Origin: Calycina herbarum
Taxonomy: Eukaryota; Ascomycota; Leotiomycetes; Helotiales; Pezizellaceae
Length of the DNA: 64,000 bases
Direction of reading: 5' to 3'
Assembly (NCBI GenBank): GCA_001414485.1
Contig: LLEY01000226.1
Coordinates: 22,303-86,302, forward strand
Shown: in pieces, positions 10,951 through 19,949 of the stretch
Layout: each line of letters opens with the position of its first letter
How positions within the stretch are numbered: position 1 is the stretch's first letter
The notes under the pieces: generated by a model
What the model saw: only the letters and a program-made list of their open reading frames with translations
Told to the model about the DNA's origin: nothing
The model's database searches: none
Position numbers and translations under genes: made by a program

Positions 10951-11076
10951 GTAAGTACTTTGCCCCTTTAACATTCCCCCAATCCCCAAGTTCTGGCAGG
11001 TATACGTCACACTCTGGGGAATCCCTGACTCCACCCTGACTCAAAAATAATGTAGTGGCTAACACAACACCAACAG
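10951..11076 (+). other. Probable 3' UTR intron of PMP3
   Basis: Starts GTAAGT seven bases after the PMP3 stop codon and ends in ggctAACacaacaccaacAG, with a CTAAC-like branch point 15-20 bp before a CAG acceptor. No coding sequence follows. The reading as a 3' UTR intron is inference from splice signals alone. Confidence 0.5.
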
Positions 11077-11893
11077 AGTACGATGCAAAACTTGAAAGTC
11101 GATGATCAACAATACGAGAAACCGAACTTCAAGCCTCCCTACACCGCTCCCCTCACAAATAATGACCAGGCAAGATCCGACTCACACCTCTTGTCCACCT
11201 CACGAATTTCCCGGTGTTAGCGCCTGCATCGTCACCCTCTTGTCTCTGGAACTTGGCACGGATAATTCGGAACGAATGATGGAAAACCGGTCTGCCGAGC
11301 ACAACATTCCCATGCACACACAACTGGGATTCCGATCGAGATTGGGAAGGGAAGGAACGAGCAGGGGGTTTTTCTTTTTCATTTTCTCATGATTGCATGC
11401 TTCTGGGGGAATAATTTTCGGCGTGCTTTTTTTCCCAAGTCGTATGTCTACGGACTGCGACATTCGATGGTTTCAGGGGCGCATTATTGTACAACAATAA
11501 ACATTGGGACCGGACGAATCTTGATACCCCTTCAACAATCAGATTATCTCTTGTAAATGTGTTGCGTGAATGCGTTTGTGATTGTCCACCTGTTGTGCTA
11601 CGATGTTTACCAGTTGGCTGTAATACAACCAGAGCTAACTATTATTGTGTACCATCACACCATTCTTCCTACGTCATGGTATTTTCTGTTCTCAGATTTG
11701 ATTTGAATTGAATTATCTAAAAGCTGGTCACATCATCGGGCTTAGATATCTCGGCCCGAGCATCCCGAGTCCGGTAAACATTCGGAACTCGGCATTCTTA
11801 CTACTGAACCTCCTCCCTTGATTCGGACGAAAGAGAGCTTTGCTAGTTCTGGAAACCAATCTCATAATTTGCAGCTGCAAGCGACAGAATAAA
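11077..11893. other. Gene-free region between PMP3 and the kinase-fusion gene
   Basis: Contains the likely PMP3 3' UTR and intergenic sequence. Short open frames at 11102-11392 and 11487-11711 lack domains and are not supported. Confidence 0.5.
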
Positions 11894-11968
11894 GCCGTCT
11901 TTGGAAGGACCGTTTTTGGAAAGGACTTTTTTGGAAAGACCGTTTTTAGAAAGACCGTCTTTGGAAAT
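11894..11968 (+). repeat. 15-bp tandem repeat (about 5 copies) upstream of the kinase-fusion gene
   Basis: Five imperfect units of the form ccgtYtttggaaaga occur in a row, lengths 14-16 bp: ccgtctttggaagga, ccgtttttggaaagga, cttttttggaaaga, ccgtttttagaaaga, ccgtctttggaaa. The array ends about 140 bp before the ATG at 12109, so it is in the promoter or 5' leader. Confidence 0.85.
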
Positions 11969-12108
11969 TCCTTTATTCCATGCATCCATCTCTGTCTCCA
12001 TCTCTGTCTATATATTGTCCATGTAGGTAGGCAAAGTACCCAAGCACTGTCCCTTCCCAAGACAAGACAATATTCCTCTTCCGATAGCTTTATTTCTCTC
12101 TCACAACA

Positions 12109-13911
12109 ATGACCCACGAAGAAAGGAACAAGGAGGGTTGGTATCCTGGCACGGCAGCCAACCCTGGGGGAAAATGGCCGAGAAAGGTTGCTCGCAATAT
12201 CCGGCCATTCGATAATACGTATCGTCCGGGAATAGAGGAATCCGATCTCGTCCACCGGGTTCATGGCTTCCAAGTCAATGAACCCCCCGCTCCCATCCGC
12301 TGTCTGCAATGTTGTCGAGAAGTGCATTGCCTCAACTGTGGGTGGAATGTCAAGTGCTTGGGCTGTCGGTGGCATATTCAGCACGAGCTCCAACCCGGCG
12401 TGACGGATTCTTCGGTCCACACGGCCGCGCGAGTACGGGTGCCCGTGGGCGATGACTATGAGGCTCAAGTGGAGGATCAACCATTGTGTCCCAACTGTTC
12501 TTACAAGACGCAGTGTCTTTGGTGTGGGCGAAATGCGCAGTGCCGTACCTGTGGCTGGGACGTGGGCCACGAGCAAGTGCAGCTGGGGCAGAAGGTTGCG
12601 CGTCTCGATGTGGACGACGATGCATTCTGCCAAGGAGACCCAGCCCAGTATGCACAACATACCTTGTGCCATAATTGCGGTTGGACGGCCGGGCACGAGG
12701 AGAGTGTGCCGGGATATACGTCGCGCGTCAAGGTCTCCTATCTCCGGGCGAATGCGGCGCTGTGGGAACTTGGGGGCCCCGAAGGCGCGTGGTTTCTCCG
12801 CGATGAAACCAACGAGAAGCGCTGCGTCTGGCGCCGGGATTATGCGATCCAACAGCTGATCCGGAAAGAGCAACCCAGTCTTCCCCTGGTGGACATGCTG
12901 AGAATCCCCGCCGCCGCCGGCGGCGGCGGGAGCGGGGCGGACGACAAGTTCCACTTCACCCTCATGGCGCGGGCGAAAGGGGTGCGGGCGGACGAAGCAT
13001 ATTGGACCCTCCTCACGGACGAAGATCGGCTCGATGTCATGCGGGATCTGAAGAGGCATCTTCGCTCCTTGCGCCAGATGACTCGTCCCCAGATGGGGAG
13101 TGTCGAAGGCGAGCGCCTCAAGGACGTCGCCATTGGCAGCTGCACCGGCCGCGGCTGCATTCCGACGGGATCCAACGAGGAAGAGTGGCTGGAAAACCTG
13201 ACTCCGGCGCTCCGAAGGGCCGTTCTGTGGGAGCTGTGGTGCAGGGAGCGGACCGCTCGCACGGACGCAGCGACCCGAGCGGCCATCCTCGAGGAAGGGG
13301 AGGAGAAGGTGCGCCAGCTCAAGGCCGCGTTCCCTCGTTCCCGAGGCGGCCCGTATGTCATGACGCACGGGGATCTGCGGCTGGACCAGCTGTTCCTCTC
13401 CAACGACAACGAGGAGAAAAAGTGGAGCATCAGCGCCTGGCTCGACTGGGAAACCGCCGGCTTTTTCCCCTGGTGGGCGGAGAGACTTCATTGTACCGTC
13501 GGCCATTTTTTGCCCAAGTGTGATCTGGGCGAAGGCGACGAGTCGCCCTGCACCTTTCTCCACCCGGGTTACACGGAAGACGATTGGAAGAAGATTCAAC
13601 CGGCCGTGGAAGCTGTCCGGAAGGCTTGGTTTGCCGGGGGGAATCATACCGTGTCTCGGCATGGACACGCCCACGCAAACACATGGTCCCGACGGAAACC
13701 ATTCTGCGCCTGTCAACCGTACACTCCGCTGTTTCGCGAGGATGATATTGCGTACGGGGAAGATCATGTGGATATATATAGGATTGATTCTTCCGATTCG
13801 GACGATGATCATGGCTCTGAGCAGTTTGACAAAAATGAGAGGGAATTTGAGCGATGGCTTTGGGAAGTTAGTCAGCCACCAGCGGGTGGCGAAAACCCCG
13901 AGACAGCATAG
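12109..13911 (+). CDS. Cys-rich zinc-ribbon-like repeats fused to APH/choline-kinase-like domain
   Basis: Intronless 600-codon gene. Residues 65-86 (CLQC, CLNCGW, CLGCRW), 127-148 (CPNC, CLWC, CRTCGW) and 187-191 (CHNCGW) are repeated CX2C knuckles that look like zinc-binding ribbons. Residues about 225-460 look like an aminoglycoside-phosphotransferase fold: a fungal-type catalytic loop THGDLRLDQLFL (H420, D422) and a metal-binding loop AWLDWETAGFFPWWAE (D446). The residue normally Asn in HGDxxxxN is Gln here, so phosphotransfer may be altered or lost. The C-terminal 130 residues end in an acidic, disordered tail. The gene is markedly GC-rich compared with its flanks. Substrate unknown; the APH call is motif-based, the zinc-ribbon call is from cysteine spacing. 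Confidence 0.75.
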   Translation: MTHEERNKEGWYPGTAANPGGKWPRKVARNIRPFDNTYRPGIEESDLVHRVHGFQVNEPPAPIRCLQCCREVHCLNCGWNVKCLGCRWHIQHELQPGVTDSSVHTAARVRVPVGDDYEAQVEDQPLCPNCSYKTQCLWCGRNAQCRTCGWDVGHEQVQLGQKVARLDVDDDAFCQGDPAQYAQHTLCHNCGWTAGHEESVPGYTSRVKVSYLRANAALWELGGPEGAWFLRDETNEKRCVWRRDYAIQQLIRKEQPSLPLVDMLRIPAAAGGGGSGADDKFHFTLMARAKGVRADEAYWTLLTDEDRLDVMRDLKRHLRSLRQMTRPQMGSVEGERLKDVAIGSCTGRGCIPTGSNEEEWLENLTPALRRAVLWELWCRERTARTDAATRAAILEEGEEKVRQLKAAFPRSRGGPYVMTHGDLRLDQLFLSNDNEEKKWSISAWLDWETAGFFPWWAERLHCTVGHFLPKCDLGEGDESPCTFLHPGYTEDDWKKIQPAVEAVRKAWFAGGNHTVSRHGHAHANTWSRRKPFCACQPYTPLFREDDIAYGEDHVDIYRIDSSDSDDDHGSEQFDKNEREFERWLWEVSQPPAGGENPETA

Positions 13912-14203
13912 GCTACTTAAAAAAGGAGGAGTCACGAATATCAGTTAATCTCACCATATTGTAGTGGTCTGTACTGTCTCTCGATTTTTGCCACCCACTG
14001 GTGAGCCGAGTTGGAGGGAGCACGGTGGTCTGTGGATGTAGATAGCCTGTTTAATTCTCAATCTTACTACTATTGCATCTTCTTTGGGCTGAGGGTCCAG
14101 TCCTATCCACGCACCCGCTCATCATGAAGTCAACATGATCATATCCCGCCTCCTCTCATTGATAGAGCTACCATACTCTCTGCTGAAACCAGTCTTCGTC
14201 CAT
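13912..14203. other. 3' region of the kinase-fusion gene
   Basis: Short intergenic stretch. No features seen beyond likely 3' UTR. Confidence 0.5.
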
Positions 14204-14560
14204 TTAGAGAACCCCAGGTTCCGGAAATGATCCCCGCACTATATCTCAAGTCAGTCAACCTTTACACACCCTCCACCCAAAACAAAACACAAAAGAATGA
14301 TACAGGAGAGAAAATAAAAACTCACAAGAAGAAACACCAACAGCCTGCTTAAAAGCCTCCCACTCCCCCTGAGGAATCCGACCCCAAAACCTCGGATGCG
14401 CCCTACTCAATGTAGACGTATGGAAAGACAACCTCTTTTCACCACCCGGAACATGCACAAAAACATACGTCTGAGGGACATACTCCTGAGGGACATTCGT
14501 ACCAAACGTCTCAGGCACGAAATGAAAGCCCAAGACCGCGACGTGAAGATCATCTTCCAT
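14204..14560 (-). CDS. Hypothetical small protein, possibly the 3' part of a broken gene
   Basis: Exons 14326-14560 and 14204-14238 (GTGAGT donor, TATAG acceptor) give 89 residues starting MEDDLHVAVLGFHFVPETFG. The same frame stays open upstream of the ATG for about 22 codons (..KLPIKRDQKQLIRATQA) and then meets a TAA. Still further upstream, at 14773, a second ATG begins a short frame with the zinc-finger-like start MSAPPAYTPNICYHCRN, and a matching FCAHCNGW appears in a different frame. This suggests a CX2C...CX2C protein broken by frameshifts, or a missed intron. Function unknown; no family recognised. Confidence 0.4.
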
Positions 14561-14773
14561 GGCTTGTGTGGCGCGGATGAGTTGTTTCTGATCGCGCTTG
14601 ATTGGAAGTTTCGGGGGCGATTTGGAAAATAGTCCAGTTTATCCTTGTGGGTTGGTTTTTTCCTTTCCAGGGGAGGGTCCACCCATTGCAGTGGGCGCAG
14701 AAGGGTTCGGAGGTGAGGTGGGGTTTCTGCAGTGGTAGCAGATGTTGGGTGTGTAGGCTGGGGGTGCTGACAT

Positions 14774-15347
14774 TGTTGTGGTGGTGGGATGAAATGAGAT
14801 TTTGTGGGGTTCTTGTGAATGGGATATTCGTGTGTTGGAGTGGTAGATGCTTTCTGAGAGGAGTATTGTAGCGATGGGAAGGGGGAACTGTTGAAAGGTT
14901 ATTATACTTTATCGAAGAGGAAGAGAAACGTCATCAATACATGCACAGTGCAGTAGACAAAGAGGATTGAAACATGAGAATTATCATGGAAACGAGAAGA
15001 GCTAAGGCATCGTCGTTAGATCAAAGAAGTCTCAAAGTGAGGGAATGGTGGAGGTACGGCTTTGTGTTTCCGATTCAAGCACAGAGTCACAACAAGACAC
15101 TGTTAAACAGAGACAAGACAGCGCGGTTCAATTCAGCTTTTGCCTTTGACATTCTCATGTTTTAGATTCAGATCAGCACATATCGCTTGCAATTCTCCTT
15201 TCGCCTCAAAGGATCGTCTTCCGCGCTGAACCCTTAAGCCAGCACCAAGCAGCACTTCCTTGGTTTGAATCTGAAAATGACGCTGGGCCCAATTTCAATT
15301 CTTGTTAGGAAACCATGAATCTCAGAACAAGTTGATGCTTTCTCAAT
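14774..15347. other. Intergenic, no supported feature
   Basis: About 570 bp. One short open frame at 14974-15165 without a domain. Nothing else seen. Confidence 0.5.
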
Positions 15348-16605
15348 TCATTGAGTCTTCTCCTTACCCCCCTGACTCATCGCAACACCAGCTAAGGCAC
15401 CGACGCAAGTTGCAAAACCACAAACCTGAGCTGCCATTGCTCCAAACATCAAGGTAGAGCTGTACGCTACTGGAACATACAGGTATCGCGAAACAGCCAG
15501 AATTGTAGCCACAATAGTGACGCCGATGAAGAACCAGTTTTGGGATGGTAATCTGGAGCCTTGCCATATGGGGACCCCGAGAGTGAGGAGACCCAGTATC
15601 TGCATGATGCTACTTTGAATAAACCATCAGAAATCAGCATCTTTGGCTGATCCGGAAACGTAGGCTGAGTACGACCATGTCTTGTATATTGGGATGAAGC
15701 AGCAGAGCGTGATGATTCCAGTCAGTGCTGTGAGAGTTGCAGTCCGCTTCTAGGCTGTCAGGATTCATGTCAATAGTATTAGCTTGAGAAAAGCCGCGCT
15801 GGGTCTACTGACTTCTTATGTCTGGACTCCATTTTAAGACATTTCGGCGCTCCATAACTTTGTCAAGAATTGTAACCCATGTGGAACTGTATTAGTTTAA
15901 GTGTGGGTAGAATATCTTCTGAGCACTTGCCATTTTTCGGTTGGGCCAGTATTCACATTATTTTTATGCAAACACTCAGCGGCACTTTCCATTAGTTCCA
16001 TACGCTCCCCGAATCCACAGAGGAGTTCATCACTTGACAATCCCTGGCTAACGGCAATCAACAAAGGTGCTCTTGCTTCACGGCGAACAGTCACAAATTC
16101 CATCAATGCAGCCTCTCAGAGAATCCTAGGATTCTCCCTTGGGGATGCAAGGATTTGTTTAAATATATCCCAGCCCTGTTGCCAGTATTTCCGGATGAAC
16201 CGATCCTGATGATAATCCTTATTTCTCTCTGCAGTACGCTCGCCCATGGGCGAGAAGCCACATCTTATTGGTGCGATCTCAGCAAAAGTCTGCGGGAGAG
16301 ACCGAGTAGTCTTTGAGCCGGTGGCCGGCCATGTATGGATTTCCGTATGTAAAGGAATCAGTTTTTTGCAAAGTGTTAGGCTCGACCTTTAAATCGTTTC
16401 CATTGTTCATCACTTACTGCTTCGACTGACAACCGATAAACTTTCATAAATAGACGCGCAATAAATATAAGAAGTTCGCTGGGGAGTTCAATGCCAGGTC
16501 TTGCAATTAGATGGTATGGGATATCTTGTAAAGAGTCTACCAAGTACGTGAGGCCAGTTACTCCGGCTTTAACCCAGGTCAAAGAAAAACACTGATCCAA
16601 TGGAC
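15348..16605 (-). pseudogene. Decayed gene for a fungal protein with C-terminal membrane helices
   Basis: Three consecutive minus-strand blocks read like parts of one protein but are interrupted. Block 1 (about 16376-16600) is WVKAGVTGLTYLVDSLQDIP... and has no ATG. Block 2 (about 15897-16300) reads IAPIRCGFSPMGERTAERNK... and is broken by a TGA before EAALMEFVTVRREARAPLLI. Block 3 (15348-15760) is KRTATLTALTGIITLCCFIP, then an in-frame TGA next to a Trp codon, then a stretch with three more hydrophobic helices ending AGVAMSQGGKEKTQ. The stretch from the ATG at 15605 alone is 85 codons and could still be expressed. I do not recognise the family. Interpretation as one pseudogene is inference from order, strand and frame breaks. 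Confidence 0.5.
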
Positions 16606-16750
16606 ATGACTGTCAAACCTCTTAGAAGTCGGAAAACGGAAATGGAAGTAGCCCTGATAGGACACTGCAGAAACAATTATATGTGGTTATCACAATGCGA
16701 AACCTATCAAGAGGATAACATGCATTGTAAAGAGCGGATCCATGTTGGCA

Positions 16751-16790
16751 CCAGCCCACGTGATATCACACCAGCCCACGTGATATCAAA
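16751..16790 (+). promoter_or_regulatory. Direct 20-bp duplication with two CACGTG E-boxes
   Basis: The unit ccagcccacgtgatatcaca is present twice head to tail (16751-16770 and 16771-16790, two changes at the end). Each contains CACGTG, the Cbf1/bHLH core. The pair lies about 140 bp upstream of the eL22 start, so it may act on that ribosomal protein gene. Function is inferred. Confidence 0.6.
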
Positions 16791-16930
16791 TGACGCTAAA
16801 ACTAGCGACGCAAACTCTTGGCATTAACACAGAAAAACATTCGACAAAATCTCAAACTTCTAAAAGTACTTTCCAAAAAATAAAGGCGCAGGATCATACT
16901 TCTTTGCGACCCAACACCAAAAAACCAAAA

Positions 16931-17544
16931 ATGGCACCATCAACAGTATGTACATGAACCAACTTGCTTTGCTGTTGGCCCGCCTCGAAAGAGGTTGCGG
17001 CGTGATACAGTAGGCTAAGATTCAATGTAGAAATCCGGACCCAAGGGCAAGCAGGCCAAGGTCACCAAGAAGGTAATTATCTCCTTTTACTCCAATTCAT
17101 ATGTATCTGCGAAGGATGTAGGGGCTAATTGAGGGGTCACAGTTCATCATCAACGCTTCCCAACCTGCCAGCGACAAGATCTTCGACGTCTCCGCTTTCG
17201 AGAAGTTCCTCCAGGATAAGATCAAGGTTGATGGACGTGTCGGAAACCTCGGTGATGCCGTCAAGATCTCCCAAGTTGGCGATGGAAAGATCGAGGTCGT
17301 TGCACACATCGAATTCTCTGGCCGATACCTCAAGTACTTGTACGTTGCCCATACCCCGCCATACCCCAAAATATTTCCCCAACTCCAAACTCGTGCTAAT
17401 TTTCAATCTCAATACAGGACCAAGAAGTTCCTCAAGAAGCAACAACTCCGTGATTGGCTTCGTGTTGTCTCTACCTCCAAGGGTGTCTACGAGCTCCGCT
17501 TCTTCAACGTCGTCAACGATGATGCTGAGGAGGATGACGAGTAA
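16931..17544 (+). CDS. RPL22: 60S ribosomal protein eL22
   Basis: Component of the large cytosolic ribosomal subunit. Four exons: 16931-16945, 17031-17072, 17143-17339 and 17418-17544, giving 126 residues. The first exon codes only MAPST. The core is typical of eL22: KFIINASQPASDKIFDVSAF, then FEKFLQDKIKVDGRVGNLGD, SGRYLKYLTKKFLKKQQLRD, WLRVVSTSKGVYELRFFNV, and an acidic tail NDDAEEDDE. Three introns clustered in the first two thirds are normal for fungal ribosomal protein genes. The upstream E-box duplication is a candidate control element. Very confident. Confidence 0.97.
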
Positions 17545-18149
17545 AGAACTAAATCAAAAAATGATGGATGGTATAATGGTTTTGGTGCATATGGGTCAGA
17601 TTGCAGGAATAGCTCTTCAATGATAAGCTGTGAGGCGTGGTGCCCGGACAACCAAAAACACTTTCCTCCCAAAATGATGCATGTGATCTGTGACTTTGTG
17701 AATGTTACTTTGTGCTAGAATCTTGTTGGAAAGTCGAGACTTGCTCCATTGTGGTACTTTTACATGTACAGAGAAGAAGCCTAAGTAAGGGGTAAGCCAG
17801 CTTTGACAAAAGCTACACACTTTGAAGTCAAATGAGCGAAAATTCAAACCAGTTCCTAAGATTATCCTTCAGAATTTTCAGGTAAGTGGTTGTAATTGTA
17901 TTTTGGTACAGGCCGTGTCCCAATTGCATCTGCTACGATTCAAAAGTTTTGCAAAATTAAGTATTTTTCTTGAATTGAGATGGATCTATCTAATTATGTC
18001 TACAGTAATGCTACATATGCCATGCCATCAACCAAGTGGTATATAACCTAAACGCCGGCCCAAATGCAAATGCTTTTAAACATAAATCTATAGCACTCTC
18101 TCTTGTAAAATCCTATCCTCTTCTCGTGCCCACTTCTCACGCCCTCCTC
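17545..18149. other. Convergent 3' region of eL22 and the carrier gene
   Basis: About 600 bp between facing stop codons, AT-rich, with no supported coding sequence. Confidence 0.5.
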
Positions 18150-19277
18150 TCAAGGCAAGCTCCTCATGACCCCCTCAAAAGCAACTAGAGCCACAGAATT
18201 CGCAGGAAAAGCCCTTAAAAAGCATGGAACAAAGCCCCTCCAATACCCCTTCCACCCCGCCTCTCTATAAACCGTAATCGCAGCTTCCTTCCAACCCGCA
18301 AACCTCTTCGTCCCATCTCCTAATCCTCCGCCTAGGGGATCCGTCATAATCCTCTGCTTCACAACATCAGAGGGATAACTCGTCATCCAGAAAACCTGTG
18401 CGCTTAGTCCACCGGCCCAAAAATTTATAGCTGGTGTGGAGAGAGCCGTTTTTTCGGACAGGATGCGTGTGAAGATGTCGTAGGAACCCCACCAGAAGAA
18501 GAAGAATGAGCGGAAGAGGAGGGTTGCTGAAAGACCGTGGTAGATCCCTCGTACGCCGTGAAATTTGTAGATTTTTGAGAATGCGTCGAGGGGACCTTGG
18601 TACAAGCGCTCTGAGCGGACGTTGGAGTATTGGATTTGAAGACGGGCTTTGATGTGTTCTACCGGTGCCGCGATGAAGGATACTGTTGCGCCGGCCATTA
18701 CTCCTGCCATTGCATGTCCTAGTGTTGGGAGTTTGTGCGGTGGGTGGCTATCGAGGCGGGCGAGGGCAGAGGGGGAGTCGTACAGGAGGGTTGGGGAGAA
18801 GAGGGTTTGGTGGAGGAGTTTGCGGTAGAAGGTTAGTGAGCCGAGCATTATGCTGTCCATGAACATCCAGCCTACGAGGGGAGGGGTTGCGCCTTTGTAG
18901 AGGCCGGTTACCCCTTCTTTGCGGACGGTTTGGAGGAGGCATTGGAGGGGACCGGAGAATTGGGAGGAGGTGGAGGTTTGCAGGCGGACTTTGATTGTGT
19001 CGAAGGGGTGGCCGACTGAGGAGTGAGGTTAGCATTGTGGTCTATGGGGGAGCGAGGAGGTTATTGGTCTGGCTGTTAATCCTCAATGCTCTCGACTTGG
19101 AGGAGAGTGGGATTGAAAGAGTCGCAGATAAAAAGAGTACATACCCGTCAACTTCGACACGCCAGAAAAAACACCCGCCACAAAGCCCTTATAATTCTTG
19201 CTGCTTTCCTTCTTGTCCATCACAGCCGTCTTCTCGTCAGACATGCCAGCTTCATGACCAGCAATGGTAGTCGACAT
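18150..19277 (-). CDS. Mitochondrial carrier family protein (YMC1/carnitine-acylcarnitine-like)
   Basis: Inner mitochondrial membrane transporter of the SLC25 family. Exons 19145-19277 and 18150-19015 give 332 residues. Three repeats each carry the carrier signature: PFDTIKVRLQ (repeat 1), PVEHIKARLQ (repeat 2) and PSDVVKQRI (repeat 3), with the matching GxxGxYxG motifs (GVTGLYKGATPPLVGW, GVRGIYHGL, GWKGYWRGF). VGHPFDTIKVRLQTS and the MFMDSIMLGS helix are like yeast Ymc1/Ymc2 and the carnitine carrier branch. Substrate cannot be settled from sequence: glycine/glutamate-type and acylcarnitine are both possible. The intron (GTATGT donor, CAG acceptor) splits the start of repeat 1. The coding strand is C-rich at third positions. 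Confidence 0.93.
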
Positions 19278-19949
19278 TTGCGAAACGACATCAAGCTTCT
19301 AAAATAGAATTAAAGTTACTCAGACTTTCTTCCGCTTATCTCTCTCAATGCGGTCCAGGCTGCGCGGGTTTCTCGTGCGGAATTAGAATGGCATTATTTC
19401 TTCTAAGGAAGAAGATGAACACCAGGATGAGCCAAGGATAATTGGAGAATAAAATAAAAAGATCCCACGAGTTGAATTGACTCGATGAGTGATGACGACC
19501 TGACATTGGCCGCTTACGGAGAGGAGAGACAGGGGTGCATGTGAGATCCCTGCAATCGGATCTTCGAAACTCAGCTGCGTTGCTGCTGCCCCCTTCTGCC
19601 CCTTCTGCCCCTCCAAGCCCCTCCATCTCGAGAGAGGTGGAAGTCTCGTCGCAAGTTTGGAAACACCCCCACTTCATCGGACTGGACGCGTTTACCTTGT
19701 ATTGCAAGGAGGAAAGAAAAACCTTCTGACACTGGACGTCCTGAAAATAGAGCTGCTATATATATTTCCCTTTGCGCCACGTTTGTCTCTTCGTCCCAAG
19801 TTTGCTCATTAACCCACCAAGCAAGGAATCTTTGAAAGTTTTAAGAAGCCGGCTTTCGCTTTCTCTCCTTTATACATTATCTTCTACTCATACCCCATTT
19901 TCAGTAATACCCACCTTTGCAACTTCCTTTCAAAGAATCAATAGCCAAA
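19278..19949. other. Divergent promoter region, carrier / GT8 gene
   Basis: About 670 bp between divergent start codons. A minus-strand frame across 19345-19707 has no domain. The region next to the GT8 gene contains a pyrimidine-rich stretch typical of a fungal 5' leader. Confidence 0.5.

Noticed and set aside
11728..13935. 735-codon minus-strand open frame covering the kinase-fusion gene
   Set aside because: It is antisense to a better-supported gene, its translation is Pro/Arg/Leu-rich without a domain, and its openness follows from high third-position GC on the plus strand.
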